From a bacterium (GTDB taxonomy: Bacteria; Cyanobacteriota; Vampirovibrionia; Gastranaerophilales; Gastranaerophilaceae), in assembly GCA_017995595.1 (NCBI GenBank), contig JAGOIO010000072.1, positions 1-7,167 of the forward strand: a stretch of 7,167 bases of DNA. The letters are read 5' to 3'. This document shows, in pieces, positions 1 through 6,677 of this stretch. A model generated the notes under the pieces. It saw only the letters and a list, made by a program, of their open reading frames with translations, was not told where the DNA came from and did not search any database. Position 1 is the stretch's first letter. Every line of letters starts with the position of its first letter. The position numbers and the translations under genes were made by a program.

Positions 1-545
1 ATTGGGCATTGAAGCATTATTTAGATAATATTGATATGGAATATTTTGGCTTTTGTCGATATGATTCTTTTTTGGATTTTTCAGTTCATTCTTTTGCAGA
101 CGTACCGTTTAAACCTTTGATGATTACTGATTTTGAAAAAATATTTAATGATTATAGTGATGAAAGAATTTATGAGGAGGTAAAAAACTATGATGTTGTT
201 ACCTCAAGTGCTGTTCAAAATATACAAGATTTGAAATATAAAACTGAACTCTATGAAATTATAAGGAAGAAAACCCCTGAAATGAATGAAATCCTAAGTG
301 TGATAGAAAAATCAGGAAGCGTTTTATCAGACTTGGCTTTTGTCATGAAAAAAGAATTGGTAAAAGAATATTTGAACTGGAGTCTTGAGATTATTTTTGA
401 ATTGGAAAAATCTCTCGTAGGCAAATCATTAGAGAATAATACGATAGAAAGCCTATCTTCAATACTTTTGGAAAGTTGGATAAAATTTAAAAATTTAAGT
501 CAAAAGGTAACAACAAGTGTTTCTGTTCCAATGGACGGAATTTAG
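1..545 (+). CDS. DUF4422-like glycosyltransferase-associated protein, 3' part only
   Basis: The frame is open to the left edge: in-frame codons for Trp-Ala precede the TTG at 9, so that TTG is probably an internal leucine and the true start lies outside. The stop is TAG at 543-545. Counting from base 9, the segment EYFGFCRY (residues 11-18) resembles the DUF4422 hallmark 'dYiGlcHYRRyf'. Residues 111-134 (FVMKKEL...EYLNWS...FELEK) resemble the family's 'NMFImkkelFdeYceWlFdiLfelek' block. Residues 150-165 resemble its closing 'gFlaErLlniWl' segment. DUF4422 proteins usually sit in capsule or exopolysaccharide loci and are thought to be sugar transferases. Here the usual His-Tyr-Arg-Arg is Arg-Tyr-Asp-Ser, so this may be a diverged or inactive member. 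No signal peptide or membrane segment is visible in the part present. The family call rests on remembered consensus, so it is moderate. Confidence 0.6.
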   Translation, partial: WALKHYLDNIDMEYFGFCRYDSFLDFSVHSFADVPFKPLMITDFEKIFNDYSDERIYEEVKNYDVVTSSAVQNIQDLKYKTELYEIIRKKTPEMNEILSVIEKSGSVLSDLAFVMKKELVKEYLNWSLEIIFELEKSLVGKSLENNTIESLSSILLESWIKFKNLSQKVTTSVSVPMDGI

Positions 546-559
546 AAGAAGTTAAAGGT

Positions 560-640
560 TTGTATTTAGCATTCGTTTCTGTTATTCTGAAACGGTAGGA
601 ATTGCAAATTGGTTGGCAGTGTAAGAAAAAGAAAGATAAT
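560..640 (+). promoter_or_regulatory. Candidate promoter elements upstream of the helicase gene
   Basis: Two sigma-70-like pairs can be read in the 97-base gap. The better match is TTGGCA at 613-618 and GATAAT at 635-640, with a 16-base spacer and five of six consensus bases in each box. It would start transcription near 646-648, past the ATG at 643, and so would favour the in-frame ATG at 652. The weaker pair is TTGTAT at 560-565 and TATTCT at 583-588 with a 17-base spacer, which would leave a normal leader for ATG 643. Which is used, if either, cannot be decided from sequence alone. Confidence 0.3.
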
Positions 641-642
641 AT

Positions 643-2946
643 ATGGATAGTATGAATGAATTTCCATTTGAATTAGATGATTTTCAAAAAGAGGCTTGTG
701 AACACATAAACAATGGGAAAAGCGTTGTTGTTTGTGCCCCAACAGGTGCAGGAAAAACAGTTATTGCAGAACATGCAATATATAGAGCTTTGGCAGAAAG
801 TGCAAGAATTTTCTATACGACACCTTTAAAAGCTTTGTCCAACCAAAAATTTAGTGATTTTGCAAATAAGTTTGGCGTAAATAATGTAGGTCTTTTGACA
901 GGTGATACTTCAATTAATAGAAATTCTCAAATTGTTGTTATGACGACAGAGGTTTTCAGAAATATGCTTTACGGCACAAATTTTGGCTCTGTTACTGAAA
1001 ACTTAAAAGATGTCAAGTACGTTGTACTAGATGAAGTTCACTATATGAATGATGAACAGCGAGGTACTGTTTGGGAAGAAAGTATAATTTATTGTCCGAC
1101 AAATATTCAAATTATTGCTCTTTCAGCTACGGTTGCAAATGCAGATAAATTAACTGAATGGATTAATACTGTTCATGCTAAAACTGAGCTTGTTGACACT
1201 GATTTTAGACCAGTTCCTTTAAGATTTTATTATTTTGATAGCTCAAAACCAGATGATATTTTGCCATTGTTAACTCCGTCAGGTCAATTAAATTCAAAAA
1301 TTAAGCCTGAAAAAAAATTGAGATTTAAAGACAGAAAACGTGTTCAGCGAAGTGTTGTAAAAGATGTTGTAAATGCTTTGCATAGAAAAAATATGTTACC
1401 TGCAATTTATTTTACATTTTCTCGTAAAAAATGTGATGAACAGATGGAAAAATGTTCAAGTCTTTGCCTGGTAACCCCACAAGAACAACGTGAAATTAAA
1501 GCTATGGTTGATGAATATTTGGCAGAAAATCCATATTTGAACAATAATAAGCATATTGAATACATCTTAAACGGTGTTGCTTCTCACCACGCAGGATTGT
1601 TGCCGGGGTGGAAAGTCTTGGTTGAAAAACTTTTCCAAAAAGGTTTGATTAAAGTTGTATTTGCGACAGAAACCCTCGCTGCCGGAATTAATATGCCTGC
1701 AAGGTCAACAGTTATAAGTTCAATAAGTAAGCGTACAGATAGCGGTCATAGAATGCTTACGGCAAATGAATTCTTGCAGATGTCAGGAAGAGCAGGTCGT
1801 CGTGGTATGGACGAAGTCGGATATGTTACTGTTGTCGGAACAATGTTTCAAACTCCTGATGAAGTTGCCGAACTCGTTTTGAGTGATTCAAATCCTTTGG
1901 AAAGCAGATTCTCTCCAAGTTATTCTATGGTGCTTAATCTTTTACAAAGATTTAATCTTGAAGAAGCTAAGGAGCTTATTTTAAAAAGCTTTGGTTATTA
2001 TTCTTCAAATACAAGACTTACTCCGTTGTTGCTTGAACGAGATGAAGTTCAAGGTGCGATTGATGAATTAAACAACTTTAGTTGTCAGTATAAGCTTTCT
2101 ACTAAGGATTTGTTGGATTATAACAAAGTTAGAGAATTGTATGTTACAAATAGGCAGACTTTTAAAACAATTCAAAAACAACACAGGTCTAAAAATCAGC
2201 AACTAAGTCCTGAAGCTTCTGAATTTGGTCGTCAAACGAAGGCTCAATTGTTTAAGATGCATTCTTATGAATGTGATACTTGTCGTGTGTTTAAAAAACA
2301 CATGAAGCAATTAGATTTATTAAAAAGATATCAAACTAAACTGAATAAGTTAAATAAAGATATTGAAAGAGAAAAAGATATTTTTTGGAATAGATTTTTA
2401 TCTCACCGTGCCGTTTTAAAAGAATTTGGATATATAAAAGAAGATTATCCTACAGAAATAGGTAAGATGACCTCTCAAATAAGAGCTGAAAACGAACTTT
2501 TTGTTGCAGAAATTATAAATGCAAAAGTTTTGGATAATTTAACTGCAGGTGAACTTGCAGCTGTTGTTTGTGCAATTACGACAGAGGATTTGAGAGCTGA
2601 AATGTTTTGCCATACGCCAATTTCACCAAATGTTAGAAAAACTTTGAATTTGATTAAGAATATAAAACGAAAAATAGAAAAAGTTCAAAATGACCATGAT
2701 GTAGAGTCTGCGATGTATATAAATTCTTATTATTCATCAATGATAGAAATGTGGGTTAATGGTGCTGATTGGGAATCTATTATGTCTGAAGTTGAAATGG
2801 GTGAAGGTGATGTTGTGCGTGTATTTAAACGTACAGTTGATGTCTTACGCCAGCTTTGCGTTATAGATAATATTTCTGAAGCTCTCGTTCAGACGGCAAG
2901 AACTGCTGTAGATGGAATTTTACGTGAACCCATTGATGTAGATTAA
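643..2946 (+). CDS. Ski2/Mtr4/HelY-like DEVH-box RNA helicase
   Basis: This is an ATP-dependent superfamily 2 helicase of the Ski2-like group, expected in the cytoplasm to unwind or remodel RNA for processing, decay or ribosome maturation. All core motifs are visible: motif I APTGAGKT (32-39), Ia TTPLKALSNQ (59-68), Ib TTEVFRNM (101-108), II DEVHY (130-134), III SAT (161-163), IV YFTFSRKKCD (256-265), the Ski2-type SHHAGLLPG (314-322), V ATETLAAGINMPA (341-353) and VI QMSGRAGRRGMD (379-390). PSYSMVLNLL (425-434) opens the winged-helix region. H540, C544, C547 and H553 match the Cys-x-x-Cys...His cluster I recall from actinobacterial HelY. A Lys-rich helix follows (about 555-580), then a DSHCT domain ending in WVNGADWES...EGDVVR...VLRQL (704-738). 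At 767 residues it is compact, and I see no KOW arch. ATG 643 has only a weak ribosome site (GAAAG at 631-635); ATG 652 is an alternative. The stop interlocks with that of folP. Confidence 0.93.
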   Translation: MDSMNEFPFELDDFQKEACEHINNGKSVVVCAPTGAGKTVIAEHAIYRALAESARIFYTTPLKALSNQKFSDFANKFGVNNVGLLTGDTSINRNSQIVVMTTEVFRNMLYGTNFGSVTENLKDVKYVVLDEVHYMNDEQRGTVWEESIIYCPTNIQIIALSATVANADKLTEWINTVHAKTELVDTDFRPVPLRFYYFDSSKPDDILPLLTPSGQLNSKIKPEKKLRFKDRKRVQRSVVKDVVNALHRKNMLPAIYFTFSRKKCDEQMEKCSSLCLVTPQEQREIKAMVDEYLAENPYLNNNKHIEYILNGVASHHAGLLPGWKVLVEKLFQKGLIKVVFATETLAAGINMPARSTVISSISKRTDSGHRMLTANEFLQMSGRAGRRGMDEVGYVTVVGTMFQTPDEVAELVLSDSNPLESRFSPSYSMVLNLLQRFNLEEAKELILKSFGYYSSNTRLTPLLLERDEVQGAIDELNNFSCQYKLSTKDLLDYNKVRELYVTNRQTFKTIQKQHRSKNQQLSPEASEFGRQTKAQLFKMHSYECDTCRVFKKHMKQLDLLKRYQTKLNKLNKDIEREKDIFWNRFLSHRAVLKEFGYIKEDYPTEIGKMTSQIRAENELFVAEIINAKVLDNLTAGELAAVVCAITTEDLRAEMFCHTPISPNVRKTLNLIKNIKRKIEKVQNDHDVESAMYINSYYSSMIEMWVNGADWESIMSEVEMGEGDVVRVFKRTVDVLRQLCVIDNISEALVQTARTAVDGILREPIDVD

Positions 2947-4112
2947 TAGAGCATATTAATAAGTTTTTTATGCAGTTCTACGTTGTGTACTCGTATGAAA
3001 TTAACTCCTCTTTCAATTAAAATTGAATTTAATGCGAGTGTGAAAATGTCTTTTTCTTTATTATCGGCGTTTTGCATATCTAAAAGACTTTTTCTTGAAA
3101 CTCCATACATAATAGGGCAATTTAGACTTTTAAATTCTTCTGCTCTCTTTATAAGTTCAAAATTATCTTCTCGAGTTTTTCCAAACCCTATTCCAACGTC
3201 AAGAATTACGTTTTTAGAACTTATTCCTGAGGCTATTGCAAAATTATAGCGTTCTTTTAAATCGTTAAAAATTTCTTCTGTAACATTTTCATAATGTGGT
3301 GAAACTTGCATGTTTTCAGGTGTTCCTTTTGTATGTTGAATAATTACTGGACAATTAAATTCCGCAACTACTTTTACAAGGTTAGAGTCATACTCAAAAC
3401 CTGAAACGTCATTTATTATGTTTGCACCGTTATCTAAACAAATTTTAGCAACTTCTGCACTTCTTGTATCAATGCTTATTGGAGTATTTATTCCTTGTTC
3501 TTCTGTGAATTTTAATAAGGGTAAAAGCTTTTCAATTTGAGCATTAGGGCTTATTGGAGTTGAAAAAGGCTTTGTTGACTCTGCCCCAAGTTCAATTATG
3601 TCTGCACCGTCTTTTATTAATTTTAAAATATGATTTTTAGCCTGGTCTGTTTCAAAGAAATCTCCGCCATCTGAAAATGAGTTTGTAGTTACATTTACAA
3701 CTCCGACAATGTATGGACGAGAAAAATCGAAAATCGTATTTTTTATTTTTATTGGTGTTAATTTAAAATCTAAAGTGCTTTCAAGTTCCTCTGCAAGATT
3801 CTTCATTTTAAACGGTTGAGTCTTTAATTTTTTAGTAATTTTTCTTATTGTAGAAACGCTACCTCCAAGTATGCAGTCCGTTTTATCAGTATTAGCCGTC
3901 AAAATATCTCGGTGAACTCCGCAATCAGCACCGAAAGAAATTGCGGTTTGTTTTAAGATGTTTGCTTGTGGTAAGGTTAAATCAAAAATTTTAAAATTTT
4001 TGTACATGTATTTTTCACTTGCAATATTTATGTAGGTTTTAACAAAACCTACATTAGCAAGCTCATTTGTCATATCTGTATTTTTTATTTCTTTAAATTT
4101 AAAATAATTCAT
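2943..4112 (-). CDS. folP: Dihydropteroate synthase, long form with N-terminal extension
   Basis: The enzyme condenses 6-hydroxymethyl-7,8-dihydropterin pyrophosphate with p-aminobenzoate to give 7,8-dihydropteroate, the sulfonamide-sensitive step of cytoplasmic folate synthesis. The TIM-barrel catalytic domain spans about 128-389. Key sites are N140 (metal and diphosphate), loop 1 NSFSDGG (144-150), loop 2 ESTKPF (178-183), D215 in SIDT, N234 in IND, HTKGTPENMQ (260-269), D305 in LDVGIGFGKT (304-313), SRK (339-341) and RVHNV (374-378). Residues 1-127 form an extra N-terminal domain with LTLPQANILKQTAISFGAD (45-63), DCILGG (79-84) and TQPFKMKNLAEEL (98-110); this is the roughly 390-400-residue form known from various anaerobes. 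Departures from consensus are TTNSF for TPDSF, STKPF for STRPG, DVG for DPG and RVHN for RVHD. The residues taken as catalytic remain, so activity is expected. No clear Shine-Dalgarno precedes the ATG at 4112. It lies just past a terminator, so it probably has its own promoter. Confidence 0.93.
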   Translation of the reverse strand: MNYFKFKEIKNTDMTNELANVGFVKTYINIASEKYMYKNFKIFDLTLPQANILKQTAISFGADCGVHRDILTANTDKTDCILGGSVSTIRKITKKLKTQPFKMKNLAEELESTLDFKLTPIKIKNTIFDFSRPYIVGVVNVTTNSFSDGGDFFETDQAKNHILKLIKDGADIIELGAESTKPFSTPISPNAQIEKLLPLLKFTEEQGINTPISIDTRSAEVAKICLDNGANIINDVSGFEYDSNLVKVVAEFNCPVIIQHTKGTPENMQVSPHYENVTEEIFNDLKERYNFAIASGISSKNVILDVGIGFGKTREDNFELIKRAEEFKSLNCPIMYGVSRKSLLDMQNADNKEKDIFTLALNSILIERGVNFIRVHNVELHKKLINMLY

Positions 4113-4132
4113 ACTTGTAGTTTAACCAAAAA

Positions 4133-4161
4133 TAAATAATGGTACAAGCTAAAAATGTAAA
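4133..4161 (-). promoter_or_regulatory. Weak candidate promoter for folP
   Basis: Between the terminator at 4170-4204 and the folP start, the minus strand reads TTTACA (4161-4156), a 17-base spacer, then TATTTA (4138-4133). The -35 box is fair and the -10 box poor. The case rests mostly on position: a gene directly after a strong co-directional terminator needs its own promoter, and only about 57 bases are available. Confidence 0.25.
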
Positions 4162-4169
4162 TAAAATGC

Positions 4170-4204
4170 AAAAAAAAAGGATTTGCTTTAAATGTAGCAA
4201 ATCC
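4170..4204 (-). terminator. Strong rho-independent terminator (minus strand)
   Basis: The arms GGATTTGCT (4179-4187) and AGCAAATCC (4196-4204) pair perfectly over 9 bp around an 8-base loop. In the minus-strand direction the hairpin is followed at once by nine T residues (the A-run at 4170-4178). It begins 27 bases after the stop of the 125-residue gene, so it ends transcription of the 5316-4232 unit. There is no T-run on the plus-strand side, so it works in one direction only. Confidence 0.93.
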
Positions 4205-4231
4205 ACTCTCTCAACTTTTCTTTCGAAATTT

Positions 4232-4609
4232 TTAAACTTTCTTACTCAAATTTTTTCCTGTTGAATAAATACTAGAAAAATTTGTTGCACAAGTCAAAAC
4301 TGCAAAAATTCCACCAACAACGCCTGCCATTTTTCCTAAAGTTTTTCCAAGAAATTTAGTAATAGGTCCTTTTACAAACTTAGGATTAACAACGTAATCG
4401 CTGGTTTTAGCAATTTCTTTTGTGCATTTAGAAACGCTGTTCAGGGCTTTTCCACCACGGGTAAGAACTACAGCACTGCCGGCACCTATAGAGGCATCAA
4501 CTGTGGTATTTCTTTTTTTATCAGAATTTACCTTGTCAAAGGCTTCTTTTCCTCGAAATGTTTGCGTATTATAATTTGTTTTAATTGTTCCTGTTACTGA
4601 AGGTATCAT
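4232..4609 (-). CDS. Small protein of unknown function with one hydrophobic segment
   Basis: A 125-residue protein that I do not recognise. The N-terminus is polar and Asn/Thr-rich and carries TFRGKEAF at 17-24, similar in kind to ISFSSKR in the protein encoded just upstream. A Gly/Ala-rich, mildly hydrophobic stretch lies at 38-50. A clearer hydrophobic segment at 94-111 (around GVVGGIFAVLTC) could span a membrane or form a buried hairpin. The C-terminus is short and basic (KNLSKKV). There is no N-terminal signal peptide. Its ATG at 4609 overlaps the upstream gene's TAA by one base (TAATG), implying translational coupling, and a strong terminator follows. Codon use and base composition match its neighbours, so there is no sign of recent transfer. 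It is probably a real, lineage-restricted gene, and any function would be a guess. Confidence 0.8.
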   Translation of the reverse strand: MIPSVTGTIKTNYNTQTFRGKEAFDKVNSDKKRNTTVDASIGAGSAVVLTRGGKALNSVSKCTKEIAKTSDYVVNPKFVKGPITKFLGKTLGKMAGVVGGIFAVLTCATNFSSIYSTGKNLSKKV

Positions 4610-5316
4610 TAGTCAATGTCCTTTTTATATTCATTTTTTTTCTTAATTATACCTGCACTCTCTGCTCCCGCAGAAATAGCTGAAGCTCCGCTTGCTACTG
4701 AAATGAAAGCTTCTTTACCTTTAGTTTTAACTTCGGTTTTCGCTTTATCATAATATTTTTTTGCAGTTTTAAAAGATTCTGTACTTTTTAATTTTTCGTA
4801 GTCTGAAAGAACAGTTTTTCCAAAATCTGATTGTTTAAGTTCTTTATATTTTTTTTCTATATTCTTTCCCGTTTTAGACTTTTTTGCTGAATTATACATT
4901 GTAACAACTAAGTCTTTCCCTGAATTATACGCAGATTTTGCTTCTTTTTCCAAATTTGCAACGGACTTATTTTCTCTAAGTTTTGCAACTGCTTTAAAGC
5001 TTAGTTCTAATCCGTATTTCATTGAAATTCCGCCTAAAAGTCCTGCTCCGAGAACTTCACCGATTCTTGCGATTTTTTTTAGTAAAGATGGAGAGTCTTT
5101 GTCTTTTGACATTCTTCTGAATTCATCTTTTGTCTCTAAAATCTCTCTTTTGGAACGCTGTGCTTCTTCATAATCACTTCCGTAATTATTACTATCATCA
5201 TTTGCATAATCGAAATCTTCATTATCACATTCAATTTCTTCGTCCGGTTTATATGATGTTCTTTTTGAAGAAAATGAAATGTTATTGTTACTATATGGTT
5301 TAATTTGTTGTATCAT
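4609..5316 (-). CDS. Lysine-rich helical protein of unknown function with acidic N-terminal region
   Basis: A 235-residue protein that I do not recognise. In order it has an Asn-rich N-terminus with ISFSSKR (13-19); a very acidic, probably disordered stretch (25-51, many Asp/Glu/Asn); a basic helical segment; a Gly-rich hydrophobic segment (86-98, VLGAGLLGGISMK); a long Lys/Glu/Ser/Tyr-rich region of likely amphipathic helices (110-200) with loose repeats such as YNSAKK and YYDKAK; a small-residue hydrophobic segment (204-224, rich in Ala, Ser and Gly); and a basic tail. The two Gly/Ala-rich segments resemble membrane-inserting or glycine-zipper-like helices, but no signal peptide is seen. 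The start at 5316 is supported by GGAG at 5326-5323, six bases upstream. It is the first gene of a pair with the 125-residue protein, through a TAATG junction. The shared N-terminal style suggests they act together. Confidence 0.82.
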   Translation of the reverse strand: MIQQIKPYSNNNISFSSKRTSYKPDEEIECDNEDFDYANDDSNNYGSDYEEAQRSKREILETKDEFRRMSKDKDSPSLLKKIARIGEVLGAGLLGGISMKYGLELSFKAVAKLRENKSVANLEKEAKSAYNSGKDLVVTMYNSAKKSKTGKNIEKKYKELKQSDFGKTVLSDYEKLKSTESFKTAKKYYDKAKTEVKTKGKEAFISVASGASAISAGAESAGIIKKKNEYKKDID

Positions 5317-5459
5317 AATTAACTCCGAAATAACCTCTAATCATTTTACTGAAAACCTGAAATAATTTTTTTTGCTATATTGTTTTGTTTTTTTACATGT
5401 TTAGCAAGTAATACTCTTTGCCCATGATTATTGCACGCAAAAGACGAAAAGTAAATAGT

Positions 5460-6677
5460 TTATGAACCAAGTGGTGCAGAACGCTTCATATATTTTTTAT
5501 ACTGTTTGATATTCTTTTTAGTTGTCTTTTTCATTTCTTTTATTTGACGTTTTACAATTCGTTTTTTTGCTTTAATTTCTTTCTTTGTAATCCTTTTTTG
5601 AATTTTTTCTTGCTTCTTTTGAGTTTTCTTAATTTGTTTTTGAGAATCTTTAACTACGACAGGATTGACAACACCTGTTTGAATAAGATGAAATCCACTT
5701 GATGCGATTGTTGAACCGCAAGAATATCTGGAAATTAAAGTCGGTTGAGTTCCATCAGTTCTTATTTTCCAATTCCCCAAGAAAAACGGCTTTGAGCCTG
5801 TAAATCCGTAAGCTTGAACAATTATTTCTTCCGGATTGTCTGCATTAAATCCTATTGGGAAAATATCCCAACGCTTTAGATTAAGTCTTAAAAATGCATA
5901 TCTTCTCCAGTATTTTTTTATAGCACTCCTTAGGTTATCTGTCCTTATTGCTCTTTGTTCAGCAAAATCATATATCCATAAATTTGTTTGCCAAATTCCA
6001 TCGTTAACGTATCCTATTTTTTCTTTTGCAAGAAGCTTTGTACCGTCAGGTGAAAAATCAATAGGAGTCATTGTTCTGAAAATGTATTTTTCTGTTATAT
6101 CTTTTGTTGTAGCTAAAATCGGAGTTGGAATACGCTTAATAACATTAGCTCTTAAAATTCTGTCAACTTCAGGAAGGCTTGTATCAAGAGGTATTATAAA
6201 TAATGCACCTGCAGTTGTTTGACTTTCAGGGTAATAATATGTAACAGGATAAACCATAATCGTTTTATCCGGAGACGTTATGCCTTCACCATTAAGCTGG
6301 TGTTTAGTTTTAATTCTTCTCTTTAAGTCAAGCTCATCATCACCTGCAGGAACGTTATATTTCACAAGAGAATAAGTCGGTTGCGGAATATATTCCATAT
6401 AATAATTACTTGTTTCAAATGGTGGTGCAGGAATTTTTTTATCTTCATTTGGAATTTCTTTTGATTTTGCTTCATATTCTTCCATTGACATGTAGCCTGA
6501 TTCAGGTAAATTACTTTTTTCGTAGTCTTCTTTTATTTGTTTTTGATAAACTTTTTGCTCATATTTATATTCATCAATGGGAGTATAATATTTTTTCTTT
6601 TTTGCAATCGCACAATTACAACAGGCAATTTGCAAAAATCCTGATATTAAAATTAATAATATGAGGATTTTTTTCAT
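5460..6677 (-). CDS. Secreted protein with WD40/TolB-like propeller segment and very basic C-terminal tail
   Basis: A 405-residue exported protein of unknown function. Residues 1-25 form a Sec signal peptide (MKK, a hydrophobic core LILLILISGFL, then AIA before KKKK), probably cut after A25. Cysteines at 19, 20 and 22 do not make a convincing lipobox. A charged Tyr/Glu/Lys-rich linker (26-95) is followed by a beta-rich middle (about 98-335) containing PIDFSPDGTKLLAKEK (205-220) and NLWIYDF (232-238), a sequence style typical of WD40-like or TolB-type propeller blades. I can identify only one clear blade. Residues 343-400 are extremely basic, with 27 Lys or Arg in 58 residues against 4 acidic ones, and probably helical; they could bind nucleic acid, anionic cell-wall polymer or lipid. 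The ATG directly follows the regulator's stop (TAAATG), with GAGGG at 6692-6688 inside the upstream gene as ribosome site. No terminator was found downstream. Confidence 0.85.
   Translation of the reverse strand: MKKILILLILISGFLQIACCNCAIAKKKKYYTPIDEYKYEQKVYQKQIKEDYEKSNLPESGYMSMEEYEAKSKEIPNEDKKIPAPPFETSNYYMEYIPQPTYSLVKYNVPAGDDELDLKRRIKTKHQLNGEGITSPDKTIMVYPVTYYYPESQTTAGALFIIPLDTSLPEVDRILRANVIKRIPTPILATTKDITEKYIFRTMTPIDFSPDGTKLLAKEKIGYVNDGIWQTNLWIYDFAEQRAIRTDNLRSAIKKYWRRYAFLRLNLKRWDIFPIGFNADNPEEIIVQAYGFTGSKPFFLGNWKIRTDGTQPTLISRYSCGSTIASSGFHLIQTGVVNPVVVKDSQKQIKKTQKKQEKIQKRITKKEIKAKKRIVKRQIKEMKKTTKKNIKQYKKYMKRSAPLGS

Noticed and set aside
175..192. Strong Shine-Dalgarno-like AGGAGG followed by ATG inside the first gene
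   Set aside because: The ATG is out of frame and leads to a 14-codon frame only; the bases simply encode Glu-Glu-Val-Lys of the surrounding protein.
574..594. Hairpin CGTTTC/GAAACG between the first gene and the helicase gene
   Set aside because: Only 6 bp with a 9-base loop and no following T-run, so it is not a credible intrinsic terminator.
2983..3249. Open frame on the plus strand opposite folP
   Set aside because: It lies wholly antisense to a well-conserved folP coding region and its translation resembles no family.
5424..5465. Tiny plus-strand frame (13 codons) and the TTGC-AC-GCAA palindrome at 5431-5440
   Set aside because: The frame is too short and lacks a ribosome site, and the palindrome is too small to call an operator or terminator without comparison.
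5836..6222. Open frame on the plus strand opposite the secreted protein gene
   Set aside because: Antisense shadow of a convincing coding sequence, with no ribosome site or recognisable domain.
6410..6664. Open frame on the plus strand with hydrophobic translation
   Set aside because: The hydrophobicity is the complement of the Lys/Glu-rich linker and the signal peptide region on the other strand; it is a shadow.
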